From Cytophagales bacterium (GTDB lineage Bacteria; Bacteroidota; Bacteroidia; Cytophagales; 172606-1): a stretch of 64,000 nt of DNA. The notes under the pieces were generated by a model. That model searched no databases. It saw only the letters and a program-made list of their open reading frames with translations, and was not told where the DNA came from. A program made the position numbers and the translations under genes. Position 1 is the first letter of the stretch; each line of letters begins with the position of its first letter. The DNA is taken from positions 1-64,000 of the forward strand of contig JAUJNL010000003.1 of the NCBI GenBank assembly GCA_030448185.1, written 5' to 3'. Shown piece by piece: positions 9,885-18,768 of this stretch.

Positions 9885-9905
9885 AAAGGCAGGATAGCTG
9901 CCTTT
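9885..9905. terminator. Hairpin terminator between convergent genes
   Basis: Stem AAAGGCAG / CTGCCTTT with loop GATAG. It is preceded by an A-run (9881-9887), which gives a T-run to minus-strand transcripts. It sits between the lipoprotein gene ending 9844 and the convergent small lipoprotein gene ending 9966. Confidence 0.6.
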
Positions 9906-9965
9906 GGGAATAGGATAGCTAAGAGTGAATGGAGGGAGAACTCACTCTTAGTATACCCTTTTGTT

Positions 9966-10127
9966 TTATCGGTAAACCGTCCGGTTCTTGGGAGGTTTTA
10001 CTCCCCAGCTGATATGCTGCCCGGGATTTTTGGTGTTACGGCTCCAGTTACGGGGCGGGTTTGTTGTTTTACAAGCTGATAGTAGCAACCCAATCAGAAA
10101 AACCATTAAAAATACATAGCTGCGCAT
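9966..10127 (-). CDS. Very small lipoprotein (53 aa)
   Basis: ATG at 10127, TAA at 9966-9968. The N-terminal 18 residues are a hydrophobic signal sequence ending LLLSAC, a good lipobox with Cys19. The mature 35 residues are basic and Pro/Asn-rich (KTTNPPRNWSRNTKNPG). The gene is intact and lies just downstream of the receiver-domain fragment on the same strand. No function is known to me. Such micro-lipoproteins are easily missed by gene callers. Confidence 0.65.
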   Translation of the reverse strand: MRSYVFLMVFLIGLLLSACKTTNPPRNWSRNTKNPGQHISWGVKPPKNRTVYR

Positions 10128-10145
10128 AAGGATACTCGTTTTTAT

Positions 10146-10442
10146 TTATACTAAAGTCTGCTCGGGAGTTTGCTTCGTTCCGGATAGCAGGAATTCAATC
10201 TTCTCTTTGATTTCAGGGGCAGAAGCGGGTTTTACCATAAACTCATTGGCCCCGAGTTCCAGGTATTTGCGGCGTTCGGCAACGTGATGCACACCGGACA
10301 GTGCAATCAACACCAAGCCCCAATAGGGAGCCTTGGGAATTAGTACTGGTAATGTCTGAAAAGTAAAACATCTATCACGGGGTTGGCTGTACCTTCCGGG
10401 GGCTATTTTTAAAAATGATAAGCAGAAAAGGGCAACAGTCAA
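10146..10442 (-). pseudogene. C-terminal fragment of a response-regulator receiver domain
   Basis: The last ~60 residues read like the final strands and helix of a REC domain: LVLIALSGV gives beta4 with its conserved Ser/Thr position, followed by RKYLELGANEFMVKPAS, where Lys-Pro is the conserved beta5 signature, and a closing helix. The upstream part of the frame (residues 1-35) does not resemble the phosphoacceptor half, and no Asp-containing beta3 is found in any frame just upstream. This is probably a 5'-truncated remnant, or a gene badly damaged near 10330-10440. It is not expected to accept phosphate. Confidence 0.6.
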
Positions 10443-10577
10443 AAAGTATAAATTTGGCCTTCCGGAAAATCCATCTCTTCAAATATCCTGCAATCAGACT
10501 AAATAGGCCGTGATGAGGCAAAAACCACTAAAAAGCGCTTCAAAAAGTCAGGGTAATAAAAAATCAGCTTTGTACTA

Positions 10578-11309
10578 CTAAACCGTATCGCTTACCGAAG
10601 TGCGGCGCAGCCGGTTTGCCACGGAAAGCAGAATGTACAGAATAATAATCAGCGGCACGGCAGTAGCTTGCAGCAGCACCAGCAGCAGCAACGAGATTAG
10701 CAGGAAAATGTAGCGGATGGCATTGGGACGGAAGGCAAAGCTTTTGAACTTCTGGGCAAACAAAGGCAACTCAGCTACCAACAATAACGACATTACTACT
10801 GAGAGGGTAATCAACGTAGCGGGTTTTGTAATAAACGCGGACCATTCGGGGTGTTGCTGTAAAATCAGGGGGATGGAGGCAATCAATAGCGTATTGGCTG
10901 GCGTGGGTACTCCGATAAAGGAATCCGTTTGCCGGGTGTCAATATTGAACTTAGCTAACCTCAGAGCTGAGAACACGGGGATAATAAAGGCTACATGGGG
11001 CAATAGTATGGCAGTTCCCAGATCAGTAGCTGGGTCAAGATTCAGATAATTACTAAGCAGTTTAAAAACAATTATTCCTGGCAATACCCCGAAGGTGACC
11101 ATATCAGCGAGTGAATCCAGATCCTTGCCAATGGGAGAATACGCTTTAAGTAGCCGGGCAATGAAACCATCCAGAAAATCTAACACGGCTGCCAAACCTA
11201 TCAGGTAAGAACCCAGCACCAATTCATTGCGAAGTAGTACGGCAGCGATTCCGGCGCAGCCACACAGTAAATTGCCACAGGTAAGGGCATTGGGAATGTG
11301 TTTTTTCAA
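10578..11309 (-). CDS. pssA: CDP-diacylglycerol-serine O-phosphatidyltransferase
   Basis: A 243-residue polytopic protein of the CDP-alcohol phosphatidyltransferase family. The family signature DGxxAR(x8)Gx3Dx3D is visible as LDGFIARLLKAYSPIGKDLDS followed by LADMVTFG. It makes phosphatidylserine from CDP-diacylglycerol and serine at the inner membrane, the first step toward phosphatidylethanolamine. It starts MKKHIPNALTCGNLLCGC, a typical N-terminus for the Bacteroidota PssA subgroup. About seven hydrophobic segments are present. The gene is intact and not obviously in an operon. Confidence 0.9.
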   Translation of the reverse strand: MKKHIPNALTCGNLLCGCAGIAAVLLRNELVLGSYLIGLAAVLDFLDGFIARLLKAYSPIGKDLDSLADMVTFGVLPGIIVFKLLSNYLNLDPATDLGTAILLPHVAFIIPVFSALRLAKFNIDTRQTDSFIGVPTPANTLLIASIPLILQQHPEWSAFITKPATLITLSVVMSLLLVAELPLFAQKFKSFAFRPNAIRYIFLLISLLLLVLLQATAVPLIIILYILLSVANRLRRTSVSDTV

Positions 11310-11421
11310 GTCTTTTGGAGGTCAATGACAGTCCCGCAAATCAAACACAAAAAAACGGTACTTACTGCATCCACTGACCAAACAATCATAATCTTACGTC
11401 ACAACCGATCCTTTAAAGCAG

Positions 11422-11517
11422 CACCACAAGCACGGACATCACCACGACCATTGTGATCATCACCACGATAAACCCCACCATGATTGTGATGACCATTGTG
11501 ATGAGGACAATGATTGA
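11422..11517 (+). other. His/Asp/Cys-rich micro-frame of uncertain status
   Basis: The frame reads HHKHGHHHDHCDHHHDKPHHDCDDHCDEDND and stops with TGA at 11515-11517; given in shortened form, it is 13 His, 8 Asp and 3 Cys in 31 codons. It would be an extreme metal-binding tail. No start codon lies in frame after an upstream TAA, so a start would need a frame change or an unusual codon. An ATG frame from 11322 is one base out. The opposite strand gives a 27-residue all-hydrophobic frame (11496-11413), which is the automatic complement of His/Asp codons. A terminator follows at 11609-11644. Coding is possible but unproved. Confidence 0.35.
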
Positions 11518-11608
11518 TAACGACTAATGGGTGTAGTAGTCACCAATTGATCTGCCCTACCCACATTTTATCCCTCCGGGATCGTTTTGCACAGTATCAG
11601 TTGAATAG

Positions 11609-11644
11609 AAAAGAGTTCGTCCTTGCGGGGATGAACTCTTTTTT
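11609..11644. terminator. Hairpin terminator
   Basis: Stem AAAAGAGTTC / GAACTCTTTT with an inner GTCC...GGGAT loop, followed by T residues on the plus strand and by TTTT on the minus strand, so it can serve both directions. No annotated gene ends just before it on the plus strand. This hints that a transcript covers 11310-11608. Confidence 0.65.
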
Positions 11645-11815
11645 GGTTGCAGGCAGCAGGTATTTGTGATTCTTCTGATCCCGAAACGGTTGTCTTACGT
11701 CGTGGCCCTACAATCTTTCGCTTTTCTGCTTATTTGGCCGGAATCAGATGAATGGTTAATTCGCGGATGCTCCTCTTGGACCATGAAAAGGGCCTTCTCA
11801 TCAATTAAATATTAG

Positions 11816-13429
11816 TTATTTATCCTTCCACTCTCCTACCGGACTTTCCTTATAGCCATACCGGATGCCCTTGAATTTCAAAGTTTTGCCCTTTGGAATG
11901 GTAACTGGTTGGCAGTACAGAAGCCATCTCTTGTCTTCTCCAAGTTGATACCCCACCGAAGCTCCCTCCGTAGCACAAGCTAACTTTACCCTTGTTCCAG
12001 CCTCGGACTGTTCAGTCGTCACTTCCGGACTCGCCGTTACGGGTTGCTCCCCGTTGGACCACATTAGTTTTACCATCTCAGTTTCGGGGGTAAAACCGCG
12101 TTCATTTACCTCGATCATCCAATTATTTAAGGCATTACGAAGCTGTTGCAGCACGGGTTCCAATTCTTTTTTTCCGGCCAGATTGGTGAGTTCAAAAGGG
12201 TCTGTTGACAGGTCATAGAGTTCCTCGACGGGCTTGGGCCCAAACCACCGCTTGGTTATTTCCGGCAATTGTCCGGCATCGCGGAGTCGCAGAATTTCCT
12301 GCATCAAGTCCATCTGCTTCCGGTAAGCAAGGTCCTGATAGTAAGGTTTATCAGGCTGAAAATTGCGAACGTACTTATACTTTTTATTACGAACCACTCT
12401 CACCATATCATAATGTTCGTCCATGCGATCACGGGCTGCGTAGATATAGGTACGGGGCGTTTTAGCGGCTTTTTCCCCCAGAAAGGCTTGTCCCTGCAGG
12501 TGCTTGGGAATAGGAGTGCCAGTAAGAGAGAGCATGGTAGGAGCAAAATCTACGAAGCTGTGCAGCTCCGTATCGGTGGTAGCAGCGCCCTTTTTGCCGG
12601 GAAAACGCACAATCAGGGGTACGTGCAGGCCTCTATCGTAGAGTTCCCGCTTGTACCAGGGAAGACCCGCTCCGTGGTCACTAAAGAAAAAGACGATGGT
12701 GTTTTCCAAGAGGCCATCTTCTTCTAATTGCTGGAGGATACTGCCAGCAATGCTGTCCATGACCATAATGTTATCGTAGTAGCGGGCAATGTCCCTTCTG
12801 ATGACTTCCGTATCGGGATAGTAAGGTGGTACTTTTACTTTGGCCGGGTCCACCCGCAGGGGCTTGTCTTTGTGCATCCACACCTGCGACTCATGGGTAC
12901 GCATAATGTTAAACACCGAAAAGAAAGGCGTGCCCTTCGGACGATTCCGCCAGTGGGCTTTGTTGCTGTTCTCATCCCAGGCCGTAAAGGGATTGCCGAA
13001 CTGATAATCGGTCTTCTCATTATTGGTGCAGTAGTAGCCGTTGGCTCTCAGGTATTCGGGAAAGCATTTTACGTAGGATGGCGGAACGGCTTCGTAATTC
13101 GGAATATCTGACCGTTTAGTATAGCCGCTACCTGTACGCATGTGTTGGGTGCCGATACTATTGGAATACATTCCGGTAATAATGGCCGAACGACTCGGGG
13201 CGCACACGCCGGCTACCGAAAACATGCGGGTATACCGTACGCCTTCTTTGGCCAATCGATCAAGGGTTGGAGTGGCAACGGTATTGTCCCCGTACGAAGG
13301 CAGGTTGGCACTCATGTCTTCGCAGGTAATCCAGAGAATGTTGGGCCGGGAGGCGGTGTTTTGCGCCTTTACCAGTGATTTATTTGCGGCCAGCAACAGG
13401 AATATCAGTAGAAATGTAGTTTGTTTCAT
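11816..13429 (-). CDS. Secreted family S1 sulfatase
   Basis: A 537-residue formylglycine-dependent sulfatase. It has a signal peptide (1-22, ending VKAQ), metal residues in ITCEDMSANLPSYGD, and the FGly motif CAPSR, with Cys76 the residue oxidised to formylglycine. Further metal/sulfate residues are in FFFSDHGAGLPWYKRELYDRG. The C-terminal ~80 residues form a small extra beta domain (VTASPEVTTEQSEAGTRV). Proteins with ITCEDMS and the GTQHMRTG stretch group with heparan N-sulfatase-like S1 members in my recollection; substrate is not proven. It is the last gene of the locus that begins with the ECF sigma factor at 31017, and lies 35 bases downstream of the beta-propeller glycosidase gene. Confidence 0.9.
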   Translation of the reverse strand: MKQTTFLLIFLLLAANKSLVKAQNTASRPNILWITCEDMSANLPSYGDNTVATPTLDRLAKEGVRYTRMFSVAGVCAPSRSAIITGMYSNSIGTQHMRTGSGYTKRSDIPNYEAVPPSYVKCFPEYLRANGYYCTNNEKTDYQFGNPFTAWDENSNKAHWRNRPKGTPFFSVFNIMRTHESQVWMHKDKPLRVDPAKVKVPPYYPDTEVIRRDIARYYDNIMVMDSIAGSILQQLEEDGLLENTIVFFFSDHGAGLPWYKRELYDRGLHVPLIVRFPGKKGAATTDTELHSFVDFAPTMLSLTGTPIPKHLQGQAFLGEKAAKTPRTYIYAARDRMDEHYDMVRVVRNKKYKYVRNFQPDKPYYQDLAYRKQMDLMQEILRLRDAGQLPEITKRWFGPKPVEELYDLSTDPFELTNLAGKKELEPVLQQLRNALNNWMIEVNERGFTPETEMVKLMWSNGEQPVTASPEVTTEQSEAGTRVKLACATEGASVGYQLGEDKRWLLYCQPVTIPKGKTLKFKGIRYGYKESPVGEWKDK

Positions 13430-13464
13430 ATACTTTTAACTCATGCACTCAGTGACTCATATAC

Positions 13465-14589
13465 TTACTTTAAAGGAATAACCATATTCCAGGTCCGGGT
13501 CATTTTTTCAAATCCGCCAGGCCCGTCACCGGTTGCAAAGAAAATATGCGTGGGTTTGCCGTTCTGGATCAGCAGCTGCGGTCTTTCCAGGTGGCCTTGC
13601 ACGGTAGCTGTTCCATCCGTCCACCGGATATTCCGGGTATAGGCTTTCGCGGGTTTGGCGATTTCCCAATGCACGCCATCTTTGGCAGTAGCCAGAATAC
13701 CCGCGTGCTTCTCGCCGCTAATGCCCCCTTTCATATCCTTCATCACCATATGATACTGCCCATTTTCCCACCAGACATAGCCATCTTCTACGTGGTCGCC
13801 GGTTTTGTCAAAATTAAAAATAGACTCATCCGAAAGTCGTTCGAAGGGTTTTTCAAAATGCGGGGCTTTGGCTACGCCCATTCGAAGTAAATCGGCCTGG
13901 TTACCGGTTGATTTATACACCATCAAAATACTGCCGTCTTTTAGTACACAAGGCGCGGCATTGGTGGTCATCAGGGCATCCCATTTGCCCGGACGAGGCT
14001 CCAACACGGGTTTATCCAACCGTTTCCAGGGTCCTTTGATGGAACTCGCGGTTGCCATACCGATCCGTTGATTTTGCCGGGCCTGCTTGGCTTTAGCCGA
14101 ACCCCACTTTTCCGCATTATTTTCGGAGGGAATGTCTCCATCATACGTAGTGCCAGTATAGAACAGCAAATAGGTATCTTTATACTTATGGATCGTGGGG
14201 TTATGCGTCATTTTTCCGTCCCAGAAACCCTCTCCGCGGGCCGGTAATATAACTTCCTCAAATTTATAAGGCCCTTCGGGTTTATCGGCAGATGCCCGGA
14301 CCACTTCGGAATTAGTGAGCCAGTGCGGGGAAAAAGCCAGTTGTTTGGGCCACCGGGAGGAGAACATGTGGTAGCGGTTGTCTTCGCCCTTTATCACGGA
14401 GCCACACCAAACCCAGTATCCATCCATTGCAAATCCACCACCCACAGGGGCCAGTTGCAGTCGTTTAAAGAAAGCATTACCTTCCGCGGCGTACAGCCAG
14501 GATGGCGTTGCCGCTACGGCCAAACTCCCGGCGAGGAGTTGTTTCAGGGCCGTGCGCCGGGACAATTGAGGAGAAAAATGATTATTCAT
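13465..14589 (-). CDS. Five-bladed beta-propeller glycoside hydrolase-like protein (clan GH-F type)
   Basis: A 374-residue exported protein. The N-terminus carries a twin-arginine-like signal (LSRRTALKQLLAGSLAVAA). The rest shows propeller blades with repeated acidic/aromatic strands: YWVWCGSVIKGEDNRYHMF, THNPTIHKYKDTYLLFYTG, AAPCVLKDGSILMVYK, HVEDGYVWWENGQYHM. This pattern resembles GH43/GH117-like enzymes, where three carboxylates in separate blades form the catalytic site. I cannot name the exact CAZy family. Its position between a GH31 enzyme and a sulfatase suggests that it trims a sugar side chain or terminal residue of the same sulfated glycan. Confidence 0.7.
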   Translation of the reverse strand: MNNHFSPQLSRRTALKQLLAGSLAVAATPSWLYAAEGNAFFKRLQLAPVGGGFAMDGYWVWCGSVIKGEDNRYHMFSSRWPKQLAFSPHWLTNSEVVRASADKPEGPYKFEEVILPARGEGFWDGKMTHNPTIHKYKDTYLLFYTGTTYDGDIPSENNAEKWGSAKAKQARQNQRIGMATASSIKGPWKRLDKPVLEPRPGKWDALMTTNAAPCVLKDGSILMVYKSTGNQADLLRMGVAKAPHFEKPFERLSDESIFNFDKTGDHVEDGYVWWENGQYHMVMKDMKGGISGEKHAGILATAKDGVHWEIAKPAKAYTRNIRWTDGTATVQGHLERPQLLIQNGKPTHIFFATGDGPGGFEKMTRTWNMVIPLK

Positions 14590-14911
14590 AGGTATAAGTT
14601 AAGCAGCTTTTCGTAATTGAAATTTTCTGTCTTTTATGGCAACTGTTGGCTGGGCGTAGTCTTCAGACTACGTTCGGTTTACGTGCCACCACGCAGTAGC
14701 AACGAAGTTAATCTTTAGATTGGCGAGTTGGGTGACCTTAAATTTTGTAAACAACTGAAATATAATTCCATAAAGCCATGTCTCTACCTAAACTATCCGC
14801 CAATCTGAAGATTGGCGCGAGCCTACGGCGTAGTCTTCAGACTACACCGAACAAACATATTTAGTATTCTAAATGTTTCCAAGAACTATCCAAATGCTAT
14901 TGCCCCTCTCT
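14590..14911. repeat. Intergenic palindromic element
   Basis: There is no gene here. Two copies of CGTAGTC-TTCA-GACTAC lie at 14655-14672 and 14829-14845. Between them are AATCTTTAGATTGGCGAG (14710-14727) and the perfect palindrome CGCCAATCT-GA-AGATTGGCG (14798-14817). The set looks like a mobile-type REP cluster bounded by like hairpins. Confidence 0.6.
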
Positions 14912-17900
14912 TTAGAGCAGGTCAATAGACAGGCTTACCATTCTACCTCTACGGACTGCCTGATTCCGTAGGGAAGCCTTACAATCACTCTCTGCTGCCC
15001 GTCCTGATACCAACCCGGCGGCAAAGTAATCCAGTTCTTTCTCCGTAAGTTTATTTAACACCGCACCGTTGGCTTTTACCTGACTGACTGCATGTACGCC
15101 GTACACAATCAGGTAATGGATTGGTTTATTCTCCACCGTTAGAGAAAACCCTTTTTAGCTGTCGGTTTAGTAGCTATGGTAGCGAAACTTTCCTCGGATT
15201 GGTAGCATTTGGTCTGCGTATCTTCATCCGGAGGGGTTACCATCACGGCTCCACGCTGCCAGCCGTGAGGCTTTCGCCCCATTGCAGGGATGGGGCCAGA
15301 CGTACCGGCAGGATAGCTCCGGCTTTCAGGTAAACGGGAATTGTATCGGCAGCAACCGACTGGGAAGTTGGGTTTGCGTATGTCTGGTTGGTCCATAGGT
15401 TCACCCATTTCCCGGCTGGAAAGCTAAGGTTACTTTTGCTTCGTCGGTATGGGCCGGAGCTACCAGCAAATCATTACCCAATAGATATTGTTCTCCCTGA
15501 TTGGCTAAACGGGCCTGTTTCGGGAAGGCAATAGCCATACTTCGCATCATGGGCAAACCGGTTTGATGGGAAACCACGGCGCTGCTGTACAGATAATCGA
15601 GCAGGCTTTCGCGTACCCAGGCATACTGCCGGTAATTCCGGACGGCCTCTTCACCGTATTCCCAGGGTTCGCGGGGCTCGGTACCGTGAAAACGCATCAG
15701 TGGGGTAAAGCAGCTGAACTGCACCCAGCGGTTATAGAGTTGCGGACTAGGCAAGCCAAAGAATCCGCCGGTATCGCTGCCCCAGATAGAAAATCCGCAC
15801 GAACCTAAATTTAAGGCACCGTAAATGGCCGCCCGCAGACCCGTAAAATTGGCCCGGTGGTCGCCGGCAAACTGTCCCATCCAGCGCTGACTGCCCGCCG
15901 ATCCGGCCCGGCCAAACAGGATATAATCGTCGGCCCGGCGTTCACTGAAAGCCTGCGCAAACAGGCGGTGGTAGTCGTAGGCGTAGAAGTTGTGCATTTC
16001 GCTGCCCGTACGTCCATCGTGGAAAACGGTGGTCTCGGGTACTTCATCCCCAAAATCAATCATACCGGCAATGCCCAGGTCGAGCCGCCTTTTCCAGAAA
16101 CCGCGGACTACCTCTTCCGCCTTTGGATGGCTGAAATCTACGTACTCCCGGTGCTTGGAGATAAAAGCCTTACCACCCGGGTACCGCAGGGCCGGTAGCT
16201 GGTCGGTTGGAACATCCGCCAGCAGTTTCTGTTGCTGATTGAGTGCAATGGAAGAGTTCATCCAGGAAAATACCCGGATTCCCAATGGGGCCAGGGCCGT
16301 ATGCACTTTCGGGTCATCGCAGGCAGAACCTTCGGCGTAGGTAGCTGAGTGCGGAATGTCCAGTTTAGCAAATTCGGTTGCTACCCGGATGACTTCCGTA
16401 CCGGGATCACCTTTGGCTTGCCAGCGGAGATGCGTTCCGCCCATCCAGGGCTCAAATGCCCAGCGGGGCGGCAGCACGGGCTTACCGGTCAGGTTGGTGT
16501 ATTGTTCGATTGCTTTTGCTGGCTCTTCAGCGTACACAAACAGGTCGAAAATGGGTCCGTGCATCGTAATGCGGTATTGATCGGACTGCGTTTGTCCCAG
16601 ATCGACCCGCATGCGGTAGGATGTATTAAAGAACAAGCTGTAGCCAGCGGTAGTATGGAAAAACGGGACGGGCTTATACGTTTGATTCCGCAGGCAGACA
16701 ATCATGCCCAGGTAATCATCCATTCCCCACAGGGTCAGCGCCTTTCCGTTTAGGTTGGCCGCGTCATACCGTTCTCCGAAGCCATACAGCACCTCATCTT
16801 TACGCAACGCATGGCTAAAATCAACGGCCGCTATTTTCCCTTCCGGGGAAAAACGGAACCGGAGATTATTCGTTCGCAAGTTGAAGACCGACTGACCTTC
16901 TTTTTGTACGCTGACCGTATAGCCCTCCCCTTCGCGAATCTGCACCGTGTATTGCTTGCTTTTTACCATATATCCTTTGGAAATTTTCTCAGCCGAGAGG
17001 TTTTCTAACCCCGTTGGCGCGAAAAAACCGCCTTTCCCGCCAACCATCCGGATTCCTCCTTCGTTAGGGAAACTGATTGCCAAGGCATAACCTCCCTTAT
17101 TCTCAATTTCGCCTCGCAGCACTACCTGATTTCCCTGGGGTTCAATGGCCTGTACCCTGAATGAATGCCACTGATCTGCCCGGATATTACCGGCCGATTC
17201 GTCGGCGTACCAGTTGCGGGAGGCCATATTCAGTTTACTCAGATAAGCATCCAGGGAATCACAAGCAGCGTTTACCTGACCCTTCCGCAGCATCGAATTT
17301 ATGTTCCGGCGAAACAGGTGAGGCAGCAAACTTTCGGCCATGGGCGTACCGGCTTCCTTCCGGAAATTAAAGCCTTCCAGCAGCAGCAGGTCAATCCAAC
17401 GCTGGGTCAGACCAATCCGGCTGGCAAGATTGCTCTCAGTAGTTGGCTGCTTCAGGCTCTGCTGCATTTCCCAGATGGCCTTTTTCTCGGCTACGGATGG
17501 ATAGACTAACTGAGCCGGCCATTCCCAGCGCAGCACCCCGGAAGGTAGGCGGACTAACATCGCTTTCGAAACCCTGGCGGCGGGACTTTTGCCGAATATA
17601 GTCTCCATGAAAAGATCCAATGCCGGTTTGTCGTCGAAATCCAGGGCTACCGGACTTAGTCTTTCGGAGTCCCGCCAGCGGGTGCGGTTGAGCCCGATGC
17701 CAAAAGGTTCGGTTGGCTTTCCTCCCAATACTTGCCAGGGAATGCGGAACAGCGCTTTCCAGGCTCCAGTTTCCTTACGAACGGTTACCTCGTACCCCTG
17801 GGTAATAGGCCTTGAGGTTTTATCCTTTTGCACTACCCCGCCGGCTTCCAGGTTGCTTACTTTGGTGAGATCTCCCCGGACTACGCCGCCAAAATCGCCC

Positions 17901-18346
17901 TGCAACGTGGTTGAAAACTGGTAGTACACGTTTTCCTGCCAGTCGGGGCGGTAAAACATGTCAACCCGGTCGGGAAAATAGGTATCAATCAGGTAAGCGT
18001 TCTCGATGTTGTCCTGCAGTTTTAGGTCACGGTGGTGGGCTGGATACGCTAGGTTGGGTTCCTGACATATAAACAGTATATATAGCGCATTATTATCCCA
18101 GGCAATGCGGGATTGGGAAGGTGTGCTTTTGCCTGTTTCGCCCCCTGCCTTAAAAAAACGGTCCATTACCGGTGAAGAACTCCATTTACTAAGGGGCGTA
18201 TCTATTGTTGGAGGGGTACTTACGGGTTTACCCAGGGTAATAGCTGATATTCCCCACGGTAGCGACGGGCTTTTACCTCCCTGTCCGGATACATTCAGGG
18301 ATAGTAACAGGAACAGGCAGAGAACCGGAAAACTATATTTATTCAT
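14912..18346 (-). CDS. GH31 family glycosidase with N-terminal CBM9-like domain (frame-disrupted 3' end)
   Basis: Signal peptide (1-22) is followed by a DOMON/CBM9-like sandwich at about 30-250 (PPTIDTPLSKWSSSP, IAWDNNALYILFICQE). A GH31 beta-sandwich and (beta/alpha)8 barrel follow. The catalytic nucleophile is Asp764 in GMIDFGDEVP and the acid/base is Asp829 in QFAGDHRANF, the same layout as YicI-type alpha-xylosidases. LTGKPVLPPRWAFEPWMGG is the usual barrel entry. The frame stops early at 15401 (PGNG), but homologous sequence continues in other frames through AADTIPVYLKAGAILP, TPPDEDTQTKCY and LTVENKPIHYLIVYG to a stop at 14912. At least two frame changes are needed, and full length is about 1145 residues. 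It acts in the periplasm or at the surface on alpha-linked sugars of the PUL glycan. Confidence 0.85.
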
Positions 18347-18768
18347 TTAAGTAATCGAACAGGGTTAACTAGAAATTTTGTATTTAAACCTCAGCTCCTT
18401 CCCATTGAGGGTTAGGATTAGGACACAACTTGCATCCCTCAACTGACTTTTGTGTTTACCCTTACATTCTTCTTAGGAGGCATGTTACTTTCTTTGTCAT
18501 TGCTACAAAGAAAGTAACCAATTCAACATCTAGGCATAAAAACGCTTCCCCGCTATGGGCTCACGCTCACCCCGCTTTTGCCGAAACAGGCGAACTCCGC
18601 TTCGCTACGGTTCTGCCGGGCCTTTCCGCTCATGGAATTTTGTTTTTTTATTTTTCCATCTTGTGTTCTACTCGTAGACCCATTGAGGGAGAGGAGTAGG
18701 AATTGCGGTATTTCAAAGTCCCTCTTTGGAGGAGAGGGGTTGGGGACGAGGTTTGATCACCAAACCCC
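18347..18768. other. Intergenic gap with strong hairpin
   Basis: A 422-base gap between sulfatase and GH31 genes. It contains a perfect 14-base stem, GTTACTTTCTTTGT / ACAAAGAAAGTAAC at 18484-18497 and 18505-18518, with a 7-base loop. The downstream text CGCTATGGGCTCACGCTCACCCCG and TTCGCTACGGTTCTGCCGGGCC resembles dispersed Bacteroidota intergenic sequence. Open frames here have no protein-like content. Confidence 0.5.

Noticed and set aside
11413-11496. 27-residue hydrophobic peptide resembling type I toxins
   Set aside because: It is the direct complement of a His/Asp-rich frame, so hydrophobicity is expected without selection; kept only as part of a finding.
12269-13111. Plus-strand frames opposite the sulfatase at 11816
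   Set aside because: No recognisable domains and fully explained by antisense of the sulfatase.
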